Notes: generated from the letters alone by a model not told the origin. DNA of 64,000 nucleotides from Cellulomonas sp. (GCA_012927595.1 JABBOW010000033.1:34310-98309); one strand, 5' to 3'. Shown: positions 25,215 through 36,224, numbered from the stretch's first letter. Translations and numbers: made by a program.

Positions 25215-27421
25215 GCCCGTCGCGCCTCGCCTGCGCGACGCACATCCGCAGGAGCCCACTGCCGTTCGTGCTGACGCTCGTCGCGCTCGTCGCGCTCGGC
25301 GTGGGCGGCGCAGCGGGCGGACCGTTCGAGCCCGGCTCGGCGTGGGCGGCAGCAGCCTCCGCAGACCCCGCCGCCAGCGGCGCGCTCGTCCAGGTCACTG
25401 CCGTCACGCCGCAGGTCCTGCGCCCCAACCAGGACCTCGTCGTGACGGCGACGGTCCGCAATGACACCGCGACCGCGCTCACGAGCCCGCGCGCCACGCT
25501 GCGCATCAGCCGGTTCAGGCTCGCGTCGAGCATGCAGCTGGAGGCGTGGGCGGGCTCCGCGGTCTTGGCGGACGCCGGCAAGGCGGTCGGTTCCGTGGAC
25601 ATCCAGGGTCCCCTCGCGCCGGGGACGAGCGCCCAGGTGAGCGTGACGGTTCCCGCATCGGCGTTCGCTCTCCTGGGCACCCCGGATGCATGGGGACCTC
25701 GCGGGCTCGCGCTCGAGCTCACGGATGTCGGCCGGCGGCTCGGCCTCGACCGCACCTTCCTGCTGTGGCTGCCTGACGCGACGGCGCCCACACCGTCGCC
25801 GGTCAGCGTGCTCGTCCCGGTCGTCGGCCCGCCGTCCGCGCTTGCCACCGCGGCTACACCCACTCCGACACCCACGCCTGGCGCGACGGCCTCACCCGCT
25901 CCGGGGCCCACGAGCACAGCGACGGCGGATGCCGACTCTGCCGTCGCCGCCAGGGAGCTCGACGCCCTCACGGCCTCGACGGGTCGCCTGCGCACCGTGA
26001 TCGACGCGACGGGCCAACACGCTCAGGTGTCATGGGCTGTGGACCCCTCGCTGGTCGAAGCCGCGGCTAGGGCCGGGTCGAGCTCGACCACCTGGCTCGC
26101 CGACCTCACGCAACGCTCCGCACGGCGGGACGTGCTCGCGCTTCCCTGGGGCGACCCTGACCTGGCCGCGCTCGCGCACGCCGATCGACCCGATGTGCTC
26201 AAGCTCGCCCGGGATGCGGCCGCGAGCTCCACGGCGACGGCGTTCGGATCGAGCCCACAGACCCAGCTGCTGTGGGCAGCCGACGACGTCCCTGACGCGA
26301 CCACGGCCGCGTTCGCGGTGCGGACCGGAGCCCGTGGCCTCGTCGTCGGCCCGCAGGCGCTCGCCCCGGCCGACCCTGCTAAGTCGACGAGGTCGGGCGC
26401 TGTCTCGGTCCAGACCGGCGCCGGCGCGCTCACCGCCCTTGTGCCAGACGCCGTTCTGACGGCGGCGCTGACCGATGCGGGGACTCTCGACCCGGGCGCG
26501 ACGCCCGCGACCGCGGCGCAGCGGATCCTCGCGGAGACCGCCGTCGCGGCACACGACAAGGCGTCGTCCGGGCAGCCCCTGCTGGCCGCCCTACCCCGCG
26601 ACTGGTTCCCCGACGTGCCGATCGTCCAAGAGCAGCTCGACGCGCTCGCCACTGCGCCGTGGGTCGACCTCACGTCGGTGACCGGGCTGATCGGCCGCGC
26701 CGGTGACGGCTCGGCTCGCACCGCCTTGCCGGCCGGCACACGGAGCTCGCAGGAGCTTTCCCCTGCACATGTCGTCGCCCTCGGCGACGCCCGGGCAGCG
26801 GTCGCGGCCTTCGCGACGGTCGTCCCCGTGCCCGACGCCCTGCTCGCCGGTCTCGACCGCCAGATCCTCAGTCCGCTCTCGGTCGCGTGGCGCGCCGCAC
26901 CGTCGACGCGTGCTGCTCTCGTCGACACCGTGCTCGCGAGCGCCAACGCGCGCCGCACCGGACTGTCGGTGCTGGTCAGCCCCAAGTTCAACGTCATCGC
27001 AAGCGCGACGAAGATCCGTCTCACGGTCCACAACGCGCTCCCGCAGGACGCGACCGTCCGGGTCGACCTCCGTCCGCGCAAAGCCTGCCTGACGATGACC
27101 GACGCCCCCAAGCCGACGACCGTCGCCGCCCAGAGCGACACGATCGTCGCGGTCGACGTACGCGCCAACGCCAACTGCGACGTCGACGTCGACGTGTACC
27201 TGCTGACCTCGGACGGGACTGTCGTGGCGTCGCCGGTGCAGTTCAGCGCGCGGCTCTCACCGACGATCGAGAACGTCGGGACCCTGGTCGTCGGCGCGCT
27301 GCTCGGCCTCGGTCTCGTCATCGGGATCGTGCGGACGGTCCGGCGCGGGCAGACCGCCAACCGCGGTGCGCGGGTCTCGGCGCAGGCCGCGGCTGTGCCG
27401 CCTGAGGAGGACACCCCGTGA
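25211..27421 (+). CDS. DUF6049 secreted/membrane protein
   Basis: 736 residues. Signal-peptide-like N-terminus with a hydrophobic segment ([19 protein letters not shown], about 19-37) and a C-terminal TM ([19 protein letters not shown]) followed by a basic tail. The extracytoplasmic part has a beta-rich N-terminal domain ([19 protein letters not shown]), a Pro/Thr spacer (about 205-235) and a C-terminal beta-domain with two Cys. The function is unknown, but the gene regularly precedes murJ in actinobacteria, which suggests a cell-wall role. ATG overlaps the NUDIX stop (ATGA). Confidence 0.85.
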   Translation: MSPSRLACATHIRRSPLPFVLTLVALVALGVGGAAGGPFEPGSAWAAAASADPAASGALVQVTAVTPQVLRPNQDLVVTATVRNDTATALTSPRATLRISRFRLASSMQLEAWAGSAVLADAGKAVGSVDIQGPLAPGTSAQVSVTVPASAFALLGTPDAWGPRGLALELTDVGRRLGLDRTFLLWLPDATAPTPSPVSVLVPVVGPPSALATAATPTPTPTPGATASPAPGPTSTATADADSAVAARELDALTASTGRLRTVIDATGQHAQVSWAVDPSLVEAAARAGSSSTTWLADLTQRSARRDVLALPWGDPDLAALAHADRPDVLKLARDAAASSTATAFGSSPQTQLLWAADDVPDATTAAFAVRTGARGLVVGPQALAPADPAKSTRSGAVSVQTGAGALTALVPDAVLTAALTDAGTLDPGATPATAAQRILAETAVAAHDKASSGQPLLAALPRDWFPDVPIVQEQLDALATAPWVDLTSVTGLIGRAGDGSARTALPAGTRSSQELSPAHVVALGDARAAVAAFATVVPVPDALLAGLDRQILSPLSVAWRAAPSTRAALVDTVLASANARRTGLSVLVSPKFNVIASATKIRLTVHNALPQDATVRVDLRPRKACLTMTDAPKPTTVAAQSDTIVAVDVRANANCDVDVDVYLLTSDGTVVASPVQFSARLSPTIENVGTLVVGALLGLGLVIGIVRTVRRGQTANRGARVSAQAAAVPPEEDTP

Positions 27422-29091
27422 CTGTTCCGACCGACCCCGTCGAGCCGGTCATCGACCCCGGCGCCGCGCCCTCGGCCGGCCCTGCCGCCAGCCTCGGTCG
27501 CTCGACCGCGCTCATGGCGTCGGGGACTGCCGTCTCCCGCGTGCTCGGCGTCCTTCGCACGATGATGGTCGCCTGGGCCATCGGCCTCGAGTACAACGCT
27601 GCGAACACGTTCGCGGCTGCGAACAAGCTGCCCAACATCCTGTACGCAATCGTCGCTGGCGGCGTTCTCAATGCGGTCCTCGTCCCGCAGGTCGTCCGTG
27701 CGTACAGGCGCGCCAACGGTGAGGAGTACGTGAACCGGCTGCTGACGCTCGGATTCGCGGTTCTGCTCGGCCTAACTGTGATCCTGACCGCCGCAGCACC
27801 TGCCCTGATCCACCTGTATGCCACCTTCACCCCCGCGGTGACGGCCCTCGCGGTGCTGTTCGCCTACTGGTGCATCCCTCAGATGCTCTTCTACGGGCTC
27901 TACTCGTTGCTCGGCCAGGTGCTCGCCGCGCGCGGGAGCTTCGGGCCGTACATGTGGTCGCCTGTCATCAACAACCTCGTGTCCATGGCGGGCCTGGCGG
28001 TCTTCATCATGGTCAACGGCCAGTACAAAGGTCAGGCGGCGTTGATCGACGACCCGACGTGGTGGGGTGGGTCGAAGATCGCCCTGCTCGCCGGTACGTT
28101 CACGCTCGGCGTCGTCGTCCAGGCGCTCGTCCTGATCATCCCGCTGTACCGCAGCGGCTTTCGCTACCGGCCACTCTGGGGCTTCCGCGGTGTGGGACTG
28201 CGGCCGGCCGGGCGGGTCGCGTACTGGACGTTCGTGGGGCTGGTCCTCGCCCAGCTGGGCTTCTTGGTGGTCAGCAATGTGACGACGGCAAGTGCGAGCA
28301 ACAACCTCTACGACCAGGCATTCCTGATCTTCATGCTCCCGCACTCGATCGTGACCGTCTCGCTCATGACGGCGCTCTTCACCCGGCTCTCCGAGCGCGC
28401 GGCGGCCGATGACGTCGATGCCGTGCGCTCCGACCTGTCACTTGGCCTGCGCATGGTCGGCCTCTTCACGATCCTGGCGACCGCACTCTTCTCTCTCCTC
28501 GCGTTCCCGCTCGGAAGGGTCCTGTTCTTCAACGCGCCCGCGAGCACGCTGGGCAAGCTCGCGCCCATCATCGTCGCAATGATGCTCGGGCTCGTCGCGT
28601 TCGGGGCCTGGTCGCTCGCCCAGCGTGTGTACTACGCGTACGAGGACGCCCGCTCCATGGTCCCGATCCAGGCCGTCATGGTGGTTGTCGTCGTCGTCGG
28701 GACGCTCCTTGCACAGCTGCTCCTCGCATCCGAGTACTGGGCCGTCGGCGCCGCGGGGGCCATGACCCTGTCCTACGGCTTGGGCGCAGCCCTCGCCCTC
28801 GCTGCCGTCAGCCGACGCCTGCACGGCATCGACGCGCGTCGCGTGGTGCAGGTCCACGTCAAGGCCGTCGTCGCGGCCGTCGTCGCCACAACCCTTGCCG
28901 CGTTCGTCCTGCATCTCCTCGGCCCGGTGGGCGGATGGGCGGACGCGGTCGTCAAGTGCGCCGTCGTCGGGATCGTCATCACGGCTATCTATGTGGGGCT
29001 GCTCGCAGCGATGCGGGTCGACGAGCTGACGATGCTGGTCCGGACCGTAGGCGCGCGCCTCGGTGGCAGACGGGGCGCGCGACGCGGCTGA
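27418..29091 (+). CDS. murJ: Lipid II flippase MurJ (MviN)
   Basis: Flips lipid II across the membrane for peptidoglycan assembly. 557 residues, about 14 TM helices. N-terminal motif SGTAVSRVLGVLRTMMVAWAIG and PNILYAIVAGGVLNAVLVPQ are family signatures. GTG 27418 overlaps the DUF6049 stop (GTGA). Unlike M. tuberculosis MviN, where the kinase-like domain is fused to the C-terminus, here it is a separate downstream gene. Confidence 0.95.
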   Translation: MTVPTDPVEPVIDPGAAPSAGPAASLGRSTALMASGTAVSRVLGVLRTMMVAWAIGLEYNAANTFAAANKLPNILYAIVAGGVLNAVLVPQVVRAYRRANGEEYVNRLLTLGFAVLLGLTVILTAAAPALIHLYATFTPAVTALAVLFAYWCIPQMLFYGLYSLLGQVLAARGSFGPYMWSPVINNLVSMAGLAVFIMVNGQYKGQAALIDDPTWWGGSKIALLAGTFTLGVVVQALVLIIPLYRSGFRYRPLWGFRGVGLRPAGRVAYWTFVGLVLAQLGFLVVSNVTTASASNNLYDQAFLIFMLPHSIVTVSLMTALFTRLSERAAADDVDAVRSDLSLGLRMVGLFTILATALFSLLAFPLGRVLFFNAPASTLGKLAPIIVAMMLGLVAFGAWSLAQRVYYAYEDARSMVPIQAVMVVVVVVGTLLAQLLLASEYWAVGAAGAMTLSYGLGAALALAAVSRRLHGIDARRVVQVHVKAVVAAVVATTLAAFVLHLLGPVGGWADAVVKCAVVGIVITAIYVGLLAAMRVDELTMLVRTVGARLGGRRGARRG

Positions 29092-29155
29092 CAGTCCGCG
29101 TCTAGCATGGGGGCTCGGCGTACAGCCGGACTCACGGACCGCAGGAGGCTTGGTG

Positions 29156-31033
29156 GTGGACGTCGTCGGACGTGGCACGGTACTCGCGGGACGGTATCGC
29201 GTCCTCCAGCCGCTCGCGTCGGACCTTGAGGGCTCGCCTGCTTGGCAGGCGACCGACCAGATCCTCGACCGCTCGGTCCGCGTGCGCATCCTCATCTCAG
29301 GCAACGTCCCGCAGGCACTCGACGCCGCCCGGCGCGCCGCTCTCGTCTCCGACCCGCGCCTCGTGCGCGTGCTCGACGTCGGCAGCCACGAAGGCGTCAG
29401 CTACGTCGTGAGCGAGGAGGTCCGGGGGCCCTCCCTCGCCGACCTGCTCGCTCGCGGTCCACTCACGGGCGACCAAGCTCGCGCCATCGTCGGTGAGGTG
29501 GCGGCGGCTCTCGAGATCGCGCGCCGCCGCGGGGTCCACCACCTCGCGTTGCGTCCGTCGGTGGTGCACATCACGCCCGACGACCGGGTCCTGCTCACCG
29601 GCCTCGCCTTCGACGGCGCGCTGCTGGGCCAGGGGCTCGGGGACGCGCGCACGACGACCCGGGCCGACACCGTCGGTCTCGTCCGTCTCCTGTACGCCGC
29701 CCTGACAGGCCGGTGGCCCGTCGGCGCCCATGACCTCGTCCCGACGACCGGCCTGGGCACTCTGCCGGCCGCGCCGCTCGCCACCGACGGCCCGATACCG
29801 CCCGGCGACCTCGTCGCCGGTGTCCCGGCCGACCTCGACACGCTCTGCGTCGTGACGCTCGGCCCGAACGACGACGGACCCCACAGCCCCGCCGAGCTCG
29901 TCCGGGAGCTCGAGCCGTGGGGCGAGATCCGCTCGATCGGCCTGGCCGGACGAGCCGACTCGGGCCCGCCGGTCCCCACCGGCGCCGCCGCGGCAGCGAC
30001 GGCGCCCTCACTGGCTCCCGCACACGTCGACCGGCAGTCAGTCCGCGCCACGTTCGAGCAGTCACCGGCCGGACCCCGGCGGACCGGTACGCCCCCGCCG
30101 GCTCATCCCGGCATCGCGTTCCCGCCCGTGTCGAGCGGTCCTGAGCACCCATCGGCGCCACCGCGGGTCGAACGCCCGGCAGCCGCCGGCCCGCTGTTCC
30201 CGCGAGTCGAACCTGTCGTGGCGCCCGCGCTCGAGGCCCGTCCCGATCCGGGCTTCCCCCCGGGTCCGCCGCCGTCCGTCCCGCTGGCACAGCCCGGCAC
30301 GCCGTGGAACCAACCGGAGCGGCCCAGCGGTTTCGGTCTGCCTTTCGACGACCGGATCGATGAGCCGGAGAGGCTCTCGGAGCGGCGGTTCGACCCGACG
30401 AAGGTGGTCATCGCGTTCGTCGCGGTCGCGGTCGTCATTGGCGTGATCATCGCGTTCCAGCTGCTGACGAAGCCTGTGACACCGCGCGGAGATGTCGCGC
30501 CTGCACCTACCGTCACACGCTCCGCCTCCGCCTCTGCCGGCTCCGCGGCGCCGAGCGCCCCCGCCGCGCAGCCGTCCTCGGCGGCGTCCACCGTCCCGAC
30601 CGGCGGTACGCCGGTCATCGCCTCCGTGTCGACGATCGACCCGTCAGACCCGGCGGGCGAGCACGCGGAGATCGCCGCCCGAGCGGTCGACGGCGACCCG
30701 GCGACCGCCTGGTACACCCACACCTACAACCAGCCGAACTTTGGCGGCATGAAGCCGGCGGTCGGATTCGTGCTGAACCTCGCGTCGCCCGCGACCGTGA
30801 CCTCGGTGACGCTGCACGTCAACGGCACAGGCGGCAACGTCGAGCTTCGGGCGACTGACGCCGCAAGTCCCACCGCCGGCACGGTGCTGGCCTCCGGACC
30901 ACTCTCGGCCGACACCGTGCTGACCCTGTCCACCCCGACGAAGACGTCCTCGATCGTGCTCTGGTTCACCGCTCTCGCCCAGACGGCGGACGGCTCCAAC
31001 CGCATCGAGATCACGGAGATCACGGTCTCCTGA
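29156..31033 (+). CDS. MurJ-partner pseudokinase with extracellular C-terminal domain
   Basis: 625 residues. The N-terminal kinase-like domain (about 5-270; [13 protein letters not shown]) lacks catalytic residues: VRIL in place of [16 protein letters not shown] in place of HRDxKxxN, and no DFG. A Pro-rich spacer leads to one TM (about 416-438; [21 protein letters not shown]) and an extracellular beta-sandwich domain (about 500-625). This matches the mycobacterial MviN C-terminal pseudokinase, which binds a FHA regulator after PknB phosphorylation. GTG 29156 is placed 7 bp after AGGAGG. Confidence 0.85.
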   Translation: MDVVGRGTVLAGRYRVLQPLASDLEGSPAWQATDQILDRSVRVRILISGNVPQALDAARRAALVSDPRLVRVLDVGSHEGVSYVVSEEVRGPSLADLLARGPLTGDQARAIVGEVAAALEIARRRGVHHLALRPSVVHITPDDRVLLTGLAFDGALLGQGLGDARTTTRADTVGLVRLLYAALTGRWPVGAHDLVPTTGLGTLPAAPLATDGPIPPGDLVAGVPADLDTLCVVTLGPNDDGPHSPAELVRELEPWGEIRSIGLAGRADSGPPVPTGAAAAATAPSLAPAHVDRQSVRATFEQSPAGPRRTGTPPPAHPGIAFPPVSSGPEHPSAPPRVERPAAAGPLFPRVEPVVAPALEARPDPGFPPGPPPSVPLAQPGTPWNQPERPSGFGLPFDDRIDEPERLSERRFDPTKVVIAFVAVAVVIGVIIAFQLLTKPVTPRGDVAPAPTVTRSASASAGSAAPSAPAAQPSSAASTVPTGGTPVIASVSTIDPSDPAGEHAEIAARAVDGDPATAWYTHTYNQPNFGGMKPAVGFVLNLASPATVTSVTLHVNGTGGNVELRATDAASPTAGTVLASGPLSADTVLTLSTPTKTSSIVLWFTALAQTADGSNRIEITEITVS

Positions 31034-31069
31034 ACCTCGTTCGCTGCCGACCTGCACCGCCGGACGCCC

Positions 31070-31096
31070 GGAACAGATCCGGCCCCGGATCTGTTC
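31070..31096 (+). promoter_or_regulatory. SigR/SigH-type promoter of trxBA within a perfect palindrome
   Basis: GGAAC (31070-31074), N18, then GTT (31093-31095) matches the thiol-stress ECF sigma consensus GGAAT-N18-GTT. The whole 31071-31096 segment is also a perfect inverted repeat: GAACAGATCCGG, CC, CCGGATCTGTTC. trxBA is a canonical target of Streptomyces SigR and mycobacterial SigH. The palindrome might also end the upstream transcript. Confidence 0.75.
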
Positions 31097-31133
31097 ACCG
31101 ATCACTGACCTCCAACCTGCAAGGACTCCCCCG

Positions 31134-32084
31134 ATGACCGACCAGACTTCTCCGCGCGACCTGATCATCGTCGGTTCCGGACCGGCCGGATACACCGCCG
31201 CGATCTACGCGGCTCGCGCCGGCCTGGCTCCGCTGGTCATCGCCGGATCGGTCACCGCGGGCGGCGCGCTGATGAACACGACCGAGGTCGAGAACTTCCC
31301 GGGCTTCCCTGACGGCGTCCAGGGCCCCGAGCTCATGGAGAACCTCCAGAAGCAGGCCGAAAAGTTCGGTGCCGAGGTCCTCTGGGACGACGCGACGTCA
31401 CTCGGCCTGACCGGCCCGATCAAGACAGTCGTCGTTGGTGGCGGCGAGACGTTCACCGCGAAGGCCGTCATCCTGTCGACCGGCTCGGCCTATCGCGAGC
31501 TCGGACTGCCCGACGAGAAGCGGCTCTCGGGTCGAGGGGTGTCCTGGTGCGCCACGTGCGACGGGTTCTTCTTCCGCGACCAGGAGATCATCGTCGTCGG
31601 AGGCGGAGACTCCGCGGTCGAGGAGGCCACGTTCCTCACCCGCTTCGGCAAGCGCGTGACGATGGTCCACCGCCGCGGTGAGATGCGCGCGTCCAAGATC
31701 ATGGCCGACCGCGCCATGAACGACCCGAAGATCGACTTCGCGTGGAACAGCGAGATCGTCGCGATCCACGGGACGGACAAGGTCGCGGGCGTCACGCTGC
31801 GCGACACCGTCACGGGTGAGACCCGCGAGCACCCCGCCACGGGTGTGTTCGTCGCGATCGGACACGTTCCGCGCACCGACCTGGTCGTCGGCCAGGTGGA
31901 CCTCGACGAGAACGGGTACATCGAGGTCGTCGGGCGCTCGACGGCGACGAACCTGGTCGGCGTGTTCGGTGCAGGTGACGCCGTCGACCACACCTACCGC
32001 CAGGCGATCACAGCCGCCGGCTCGGGTTGCGCGGCAGCCCTGGACGCCCAGCACTACCTCGCTGACCTGGCGGACGCGCGATGA
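31134..32084 (+). CDS. trxB: Thioredoxin reductase
   Basis: NADPH-dependent FAD disulfide reductase, 316 residues. FAD-binding [17 protein letters not shown] at about 13-29, redox-active WCATC near 138-142, and NADPH-binding [13 protein letters not shown]. The cofactor-closing motif [20 protein letters not shown] is near the C-terminus. It is coupled to trxA by an ATGA overlap and lies behind a sigma-R-type promoter, so disulfide stress induction is expected. Confidence 0.97.
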   Translation: MTDQTSPRDLIIVGSGPAGYTAAIYAARAGLAPLVIAGSVTAGGALMNTTEVENFPGFPDGVQGPELMENLQKQAEKFGAEVLWDDATSLGLTGPIKTVVVGGGETFTAKAVILSTGSAYRELGLPDEKRLSGRGVSWCATCDGFFFRDQEIIVVGGGDSAVEEATFLTRFGKRVTMVHRRGEMRASKIMADRAMNDPKIDFAWNSEIVAIHGTDKVAGVTLRDTVTGETREHPATGVFVAIGHVPRTDLVVGQVDLDENGYIEVVGRSTATNLVGVFGAGDAVDHTYRQAITAAGSGCAAALDAQHYLADLADAR

Positions 32085-32422
32085 GCGCGACGACGCCCGT
32101 CACAGACGCCACCTTCACCGCTGAGGTCCTCGAGTCCTCCATCCCGGTCGTCGTGGACTTCTGGGCGCCGTGGTGCGGCCCGTGCCGTCTCGTCGCGCCG
32201 GTCCTCGAGGAGCTCGCCGAGCAGTACGCCGGCCGCATCAAGGTCGTCAAGCTCAACTCGGACGAGAATCCCGTGGTCACCGGGAGCTACGGGGTCGTAT
32301 CGATCCCGACGCTCAACTTCTACTCCGGCGGCGAGCTGGTCCGGTCCGTCATCGGTGCCCGACCCAAGCAGGTCCTCGCACAGAACTTCGAGGCCGTGCT
32401 CGCCGAGGTCGCAGGGGCGTAG
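32081..32422 (+). CDS. trxA: Thioredoxin
   Basis: 113-residue thioredoxin with the active site [10 protein letters not shown] near residues 28-37 and the cis-Pro loop SIPTLNFY. It is reduced by the upstream TrxB. Its ATG overlaps the trxB stop. No terminator with a clear stem follows; a short tandem repeat lies at 32426-32448. Confidence 0.97.
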   Translation: MSATTPVTDATFTAEVLESSIPVVVDFWAPWCGPCRLVAPVLEELAEQYAGRIKVVKLNSDENPVVTGSYGVVSIPTLNFYSGGELVRSVIGARPKQVLAQNFEAVLAEVAGA

Positions 32423-32425
32423 CTA

Positions 32426-32448
32426 GGAGCGTCGCTCGGAGCGTCGCT
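32426..32448. repeat. Two tandem copies of GGAGCGTCGCT
   Basis: GGAGCGTCGCT at 32426-32436 and 32438-32448 (12-bp period) lie just after the trxA stop. No function can be assigned. Confidence 0.6.
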
Positions 32449-32523
32449 GGGGCTTGAGCGCGACACGCGGTCGACCGACGGACGACGCCGGAAGCTGCCC
32501 TGCGCTCGTGCGAGACTCGAGGG

Positions 32524-33864
32524 ATGTTCCCGCACCTGAGCTCCGGCGGCGCGACGTCGGGCACCCCGCCGACACCCGCGGCCGGAACTCGGCTCGACCC
32601 CTGGCTCGGCGCGTATGCCGAGCGGGCGCATGCCATGCGAGCCTCCGAGATCCGCGCCTTGTTCGCGGTCGCTAACCGTCCCGAGGTCGTATCGCTTGCA
32701 GGCGGCATGCCGAACCTCGCCGGTCTGCCGATGGACGTCCTGGGGGAGATCGCCCAGCGGGTCATCGCGATGCAAGGCGCGACGGCACTGCAGTACGGCT
32801 CCGGTCAAGGCGACGAGACCCTCCGCGAGCAGATCCTCGAGGTCATGCGCCTGGAGGGCATCCATGCCCACGCGGACGACGTCGTCGTCACAACCGGCTC
32901 ACAACAAGCTCTGGACCTGGTGACGCGGATCTTTGTCAACCCTGGCGATGTCATCGTGGCCGAAGCGCCCAGCTACGTGGGTGCCCTCGGGGTCTTCCGG
33001 GCATACCAGGCCGACATCGTCCACGTGCCGATGGACACCGACGGGCTCATCCCTGCGGCGCTCGAGTCGACCCTGGTGGCCCTGGCGAGCGAGGGTCGTC
33101 GCGTCAAGCTCCTCTACACGGTTCCGAACTTCCACAACCCCGCGGGTGTAACCCTCTCCGCAGCGCGCCGACCGCAGATCCTCGAGATCGCTCGGCGCTA
33201 CGGGGTCCTCGTCCTGGAGGACAACCCCTACGGCCTGCTCGGTTTCGACAGCAACCCGATCGACGCGCTGCGCTCAATCGACGACGAGGGCGTCATCTAC
33301 CTCGGTTCGTTCTCCAAGACCTTCGCGCCCGGCTATCGGGTCGGCTGGGCCGTCGCTCCGCACGCCGTCCGGGAGAAGCTGGTGCTCGCGAGCGAGTCCG
33401 CCATCCTGTGCCCGTCGAACGCCTCCCAGCTCGCGATCAGCGCCTACCTCTCGACCTGTGACTGGTACGGCCAGATCAAGTCCTTCCGAGAGATGTACCG
33501 CGAGCGGCGTGACGCCATGCTCGGTGCTCTCGCCGAGCACATGCCGGACTGCTCCTGGACGGTTCCCGACGGCGGCTTCTACACGTGGGTCAAGCTGCCG
33601 GACGGCCTCGACGCGAAGGACATGTTGCCGCGCGCCGTCACCGCCCGGGTCGCCTACGTCCCCGGCACGGCTTTCTACGCCGACGGTCAGGGCCGCGACC
33701 ACATGCGGCTATCGTTCTGCTACCCCACCCCCGAGCGCATCCGCGAGGGTGTGCGACGCCTAGCCGGGGTCGTCACGGGCGAGAGCGAGCTGGTCGACCT
33801 GTTCGGGACCAGCGGCAGTGACAGGCGTGACGGCGTCCAGACGCCCGGCCCAGACCTCGCCTGA
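32524..33864 (+). CDS. PLP-dependent aminotransferase (class I/II, LysN/KAT-like)
   Basis: 446-residue fold-type I aminotransferase. Features: MRASEIRALFAVANRPEVVSLAGGMPN at the N-terminus, VVTTGSQQALDLV, NFHNPAGVTLS, and the PLP lysine in GSFSKTFAPGYRVGW. The C-terminal Arg region is HMRLSFCYPTPERI. It is in the same orientation as trxA and overlaps the broad open frame of the next gene, but the Ddl-like start chosen lies 37 bp downstream. Substrate is uncertain (2-aminoadipate or a broad amino acid range are typical of this group). Confidence 0.88.
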   Translation: MFPHLSSGGATSGTPPTPAAGTRLDPWLGAYAERAHAMRASEIRALFAVANRPEVVSLAGGMPNLAGLPMDVLGEIAQRVIAMQGATALQYGSGQGDETLREQILEVMRLEGIHAHADDVVVTTGSQQALDLVTRIFVNPGDVIVAEAPSYVGALGVFRAYQADIVHVPMDTDGLIPAALESTLVALASEGRRVKLLYTVPNFHNPAGVTLSAARRPQILEIARRYGVLVLEDNPYGLLGFDSNPIDALRSIDDEGVIYLGSFSKTFAPGYRVGWAVAPHAVREKLVLASESAILCPSNASQLAISAYLSTCDWYGQIKSFREMYRERRDAMLGALAEHMPDCSWTVPDGGFYTWVKLPDGLDAKDMLPRAVTARVAYVPGTAFYADGQGRDHMRLSFCYPTPERIREGVRRLAGVVTGESELVDLFGTSGSDRRDGVQTPGPDLA

Positions 33865-33901
33865 CTCGTTCGCCACCCCTGACCTACGGAGCACAGACCT
33901 C

Positions 33902-34861
33902 GTGAACCCCTCCTCAGCAGCGACATCGCCGCGCGTCGTCATCCTCGCCGGCGGGCTCTCGCACGAGCGCGACGTCTCCTTGCGATCCGGTCGACGGGTC
34001 GCGGAGGCGTTGCGCACCGTCGGGCTCGAGGTCAGCGTGCACGACGTCGACGTCGACCTCATCCCCGCGCTCTCCCAGGCCAGGCCCGACCTGGTCTGGC
34101 CTCTCCTGCACGGTGCGAGCGGCGAGGACGGCTCAATCCGTGACGTCCTTGACCTCCTCGGCCTGCGCGCGCTCGGGACCGGGCCTCGGCAGAGCCGTAT
34201 CGCCTGGAGCAAGCCGATCGCGAAGACCGTCGTCCAACGCGCCGGCCTGGCGACCCCGGAGTTCGTGACGCTCCCCCAGAGCCTGTTCCGCGAGCTGGGA
34301 GCCAGCCGGGTGCTCGACGCGATCGTCGGTCGGCTAGGGCTGCCGCTGGTTGTCAAACCGTCCAGAGGCGGCTCCGCGCTCGGCGTCAGCTACGTGACCA
34401 GTGCAGCTGACCTCCCCCGCGCGATGGTCGCGTGCTTCGCCTACGGCGACACGGCACTCATCGAACGAGCGGTCACTGGCACCGAGCTCGCTGTGAGTGT
34501 CATCGACACCGGCGAGGGACCATACGCACTGCCCGCCGTGGAGATCGTCACCGACGGACCCTACGACTTCGACGCCCGCTACAACGCCGGACGCACCGAG
34601 TACTTCACCCCTGCCCGACTGACCTCCGAGGTGGCTGAGCAGGTCTCCGAGATGGCCATCGCCGCGCACCGAGCGCTCGGCCTCGCGCACCTGTCCCGCA
34701 CCGACCTCATCGTCGACGGCTCCGGCACGGCACAGTTCCTCGAGGTCAATGTGGCACCCGGCATGACTGAGACGTCACTTTTCCCCCAAGCCGCCGAGGC
34801 TGCGGGTCGTCACCTCGGCGAGCTGTACCGCGAGCTCGTCATGGGCGCCCTGGCGCCCTGA
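33902..34861 (+). CDS. D-alanine-D-alanine ligase-like ATP-grasp protein
   Basis: 319-residue ATP-grasp ligase. N-terminal VVILAGGLSHERDVSLRSGRRV is the Ddl signature; ATP-grasp elements PLVVKPSRGGSALGVSYV and the metal-binding end QFLEVNVAPGMTETSLFPQA are intact. GTG 33902 has GGAG upstream; in-frame codons further up overlap the aminotransferase. Ddl-like proteins in this ParB-proximal position are common in actinobacteria, but the main ddl may be elsewhere, so the dipeptide made is not certain. A parS site lies 16 bp after its stop. Confidence 0.82.
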   Translation: MNPSSAATSPRVVILAGGLSHERDVSLRSGRRVAEALRTVGLEVSVHDVDVDLIPALSQARPDLVWPLLHGASGEDGSIRDVLDLLGLRALGTGPRQSRIAWSKPIAKTVVQRAGLATPEFVTLPQSLFRELGASRVLDAIVGRLGLPLVVKPSRGGSALGVSYVTSAADLPRAMVACFAYGDTALIERAVTGTELAVSVIDTGEGPYALPAVEIVTDGPYDFDARYNAGRTEYFTPARLTSEVAEQVSEMAIAAHRALGLAHLSRTDLIVDGSGTAQFLEVNVAPGMTETSLFPQAAEAAGRHLGELYRELVMGALAP

Positions 34862-34876
34862 ACTGCAGCGATGCGC

Positions 34877-34892
34877 TGTTTCACGTGAAACA
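34877..34892. other. parS: parS site 1 (perfect)
   Basis: TGTTTCACGTGAAACA, the palindromic ParB-binding consensus, between the ddl-like gene and parB. Confidence 0.93.
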
Positions 34893-34952
34893 GGCGCCAG
34901 CAGCGAGGATGGCGGCGCACTCCCTTGAGTACGCCGCCATCCTCGCCAGTGC

Positions 34953-36224
34953 TCAGAGGCGCAGAAGACCTGGGTCGTCGGGAGCGAGGCTCTCGAGGAT
35001 CCGGTTGAGGTCCTGAACCGATGCAAAATCGACGGTCAGTCGTCCGCGCTGCTTGCCCAAGTTGATCTTGACACGCGTCTCGAAGCGGTCCGAGAGCCGC
35101 GCGGCGAGCTCGTCGAGCGCCTCATTCCGGTCGCCGGCGCGCGGCTTCCGCCGAGCGGCGGGAGCCGCCGGGTCTCCGTCGAGCGAGACGATCTCCTCGA
35201 CGGCCCGGACCGACAGGCCCTCGGCGACGATCCGCTGAGCGAGGCGCTCGATCGCGGCCCCCTCCTCGAGGCCGAGCAGCGCGCGTGCGTGGCCAGCCGA
35301 CAGCACGCCCGCCGCCACGCGGCGCTGGACGAGCGGCGGGAGGCGCAGCAGGCGAAGCGTGTTCGAGATCTGCGGACGCGAGCGGTGGAGCCTGCTGGCA
35401 AGCTGCTCATGGGTGCAGCCGAAGTCGTCGAGCAGCTGCTGGTAGGCGGCGGCCTCCTCCAGCGGGTTCAGCTGGGCGCGATGCAGGTTCTCGAGCAGCG
35501 CATCGCGCAGCAGGTCCGAGTCCTCGGTGTCGCGGATGATCGCCGGGATCGTCGTCAGCCCTGCGGCCTGGGTGGCGCGCAGGCGGCGCTCCCCCATGAT
35601 CAGCTCGTAGCCCGATTCTCCGTCGGGCCGGACGATGATCGGCTGCAAGACGCCGACCTCGAGGATCGAACCGATGAGCTCGTCGAGTGCGTCCGCATCG
35701 AAGATTGTGCGCGGCTGGCGGGGGTTGGGCTTGATGGAGTCCACGGGAAGCTCGGCGAACCTGGCGCCCGGAACGGCGATCAGGCCGTCGTCTCCAGGGC
35801 CGCTGGTCCCAGTCCCGGCCAGCGAAGCCGTGCTCGTCGCGGCCGTGCCGTTGCTTGAGGCTGAACCATTGCCTGACTCAACGGCGTTGCCGGGGCCAGA
35901 GGCGCCGATCGAGCGCGAGCCAACGGTTGCGCGCGAGCCGTTCAGCGATGCGACTCGTTCGGTGGTCGTGTCGGCGCCATCGGGCGGCGCGCCATCGCTC
36001 TCCGCGAGAGCCGATGTTCCACGTGAAACAGCAGAGCCACCGTCGGATGACGTCGGCGCATCGGCGACGTCCTCGGTCGGGAACGTCTCGCTGTGGGCAT
36101 CACGTCGGTTCTCGGGGAAGAACACATCCACGGGACGCTGCGTGTCGGAGGACCGCTGCCCGTCGAGTCCGGTCGGGATGAGTGCACCCAGGCCACGGCC
36201 CAGGCCACGTCGCTTCTCGCTCAC
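34953..36224 (-). CDS. parB: Chromosome partitioning protein ParB
   Basis: CTP-dependent sliding clamp that loads on parS, 423 residues. N-terminal ParA-stimulating motif [14 protein letters not shown] (about 4-17), a long Ser/Thr/Gly-rich spacer (about 30-155), then the N-engagement/CTPase core ([17 protein letters not shown]-binding GERRLRATQ), the HTH parS reader ([23 protein letters not shown]) and the C-terminal dimer domain. GTG 36224 overlaps the parA stop (GTGA). A near-perfect parS (36015-36030) is inside the spacer and encodes VSRGT. Confidence 0.97.
   Translation of the reverse strand: MSEKRRGLGRGLGALIPTGLDGQRSSDTQRPVDVFFPENRRDAHSETFPTEDVADAPTSSDGGSAVSRGTSALAESDGAPPDGADTTTERVASLNGSRATVGSRSIGASGPGNAVESGNGSASSNGTAATSTASLAGTGTSGPGDDGLIAVPGARFAELPVDSIKPNPRQPRTIFDADALDELIGSILEVGVLQPIIVRPDGESGYELIMGERRLRATQAAGLTTIPAIIRDTEDSDLLRDALLENLHRAQLNPLEEAAAYQQLLDDFGCTHEQLASRLHRSRPQISNTLRLLRLPPLVQRRVAAGVLSAGHARALLGLEEGAAIERLAQRIVAEGLSVRAVEEIVSLDGDPAAPAARRKPRAGDRNEALDELAARLSDRFETRVKINLGKQRGRLTVDFASVQDLNRILESLAPDDPGLLRL
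36015..36030. other. parS: parS site 2 (one mismatch, inside parB)
   Basis: TGTTCCACGTGAAACA differs from consensus at position 5. It is in the parB spacer and is read as VSRGT on the minus strand. Confidence 0.8.

Noticed and set aside
32426..32448. Tandem GGAGCGTCGCT as the trxA terminator
   Set aside because: Direct repeats give no strong stem and there is no T-run.
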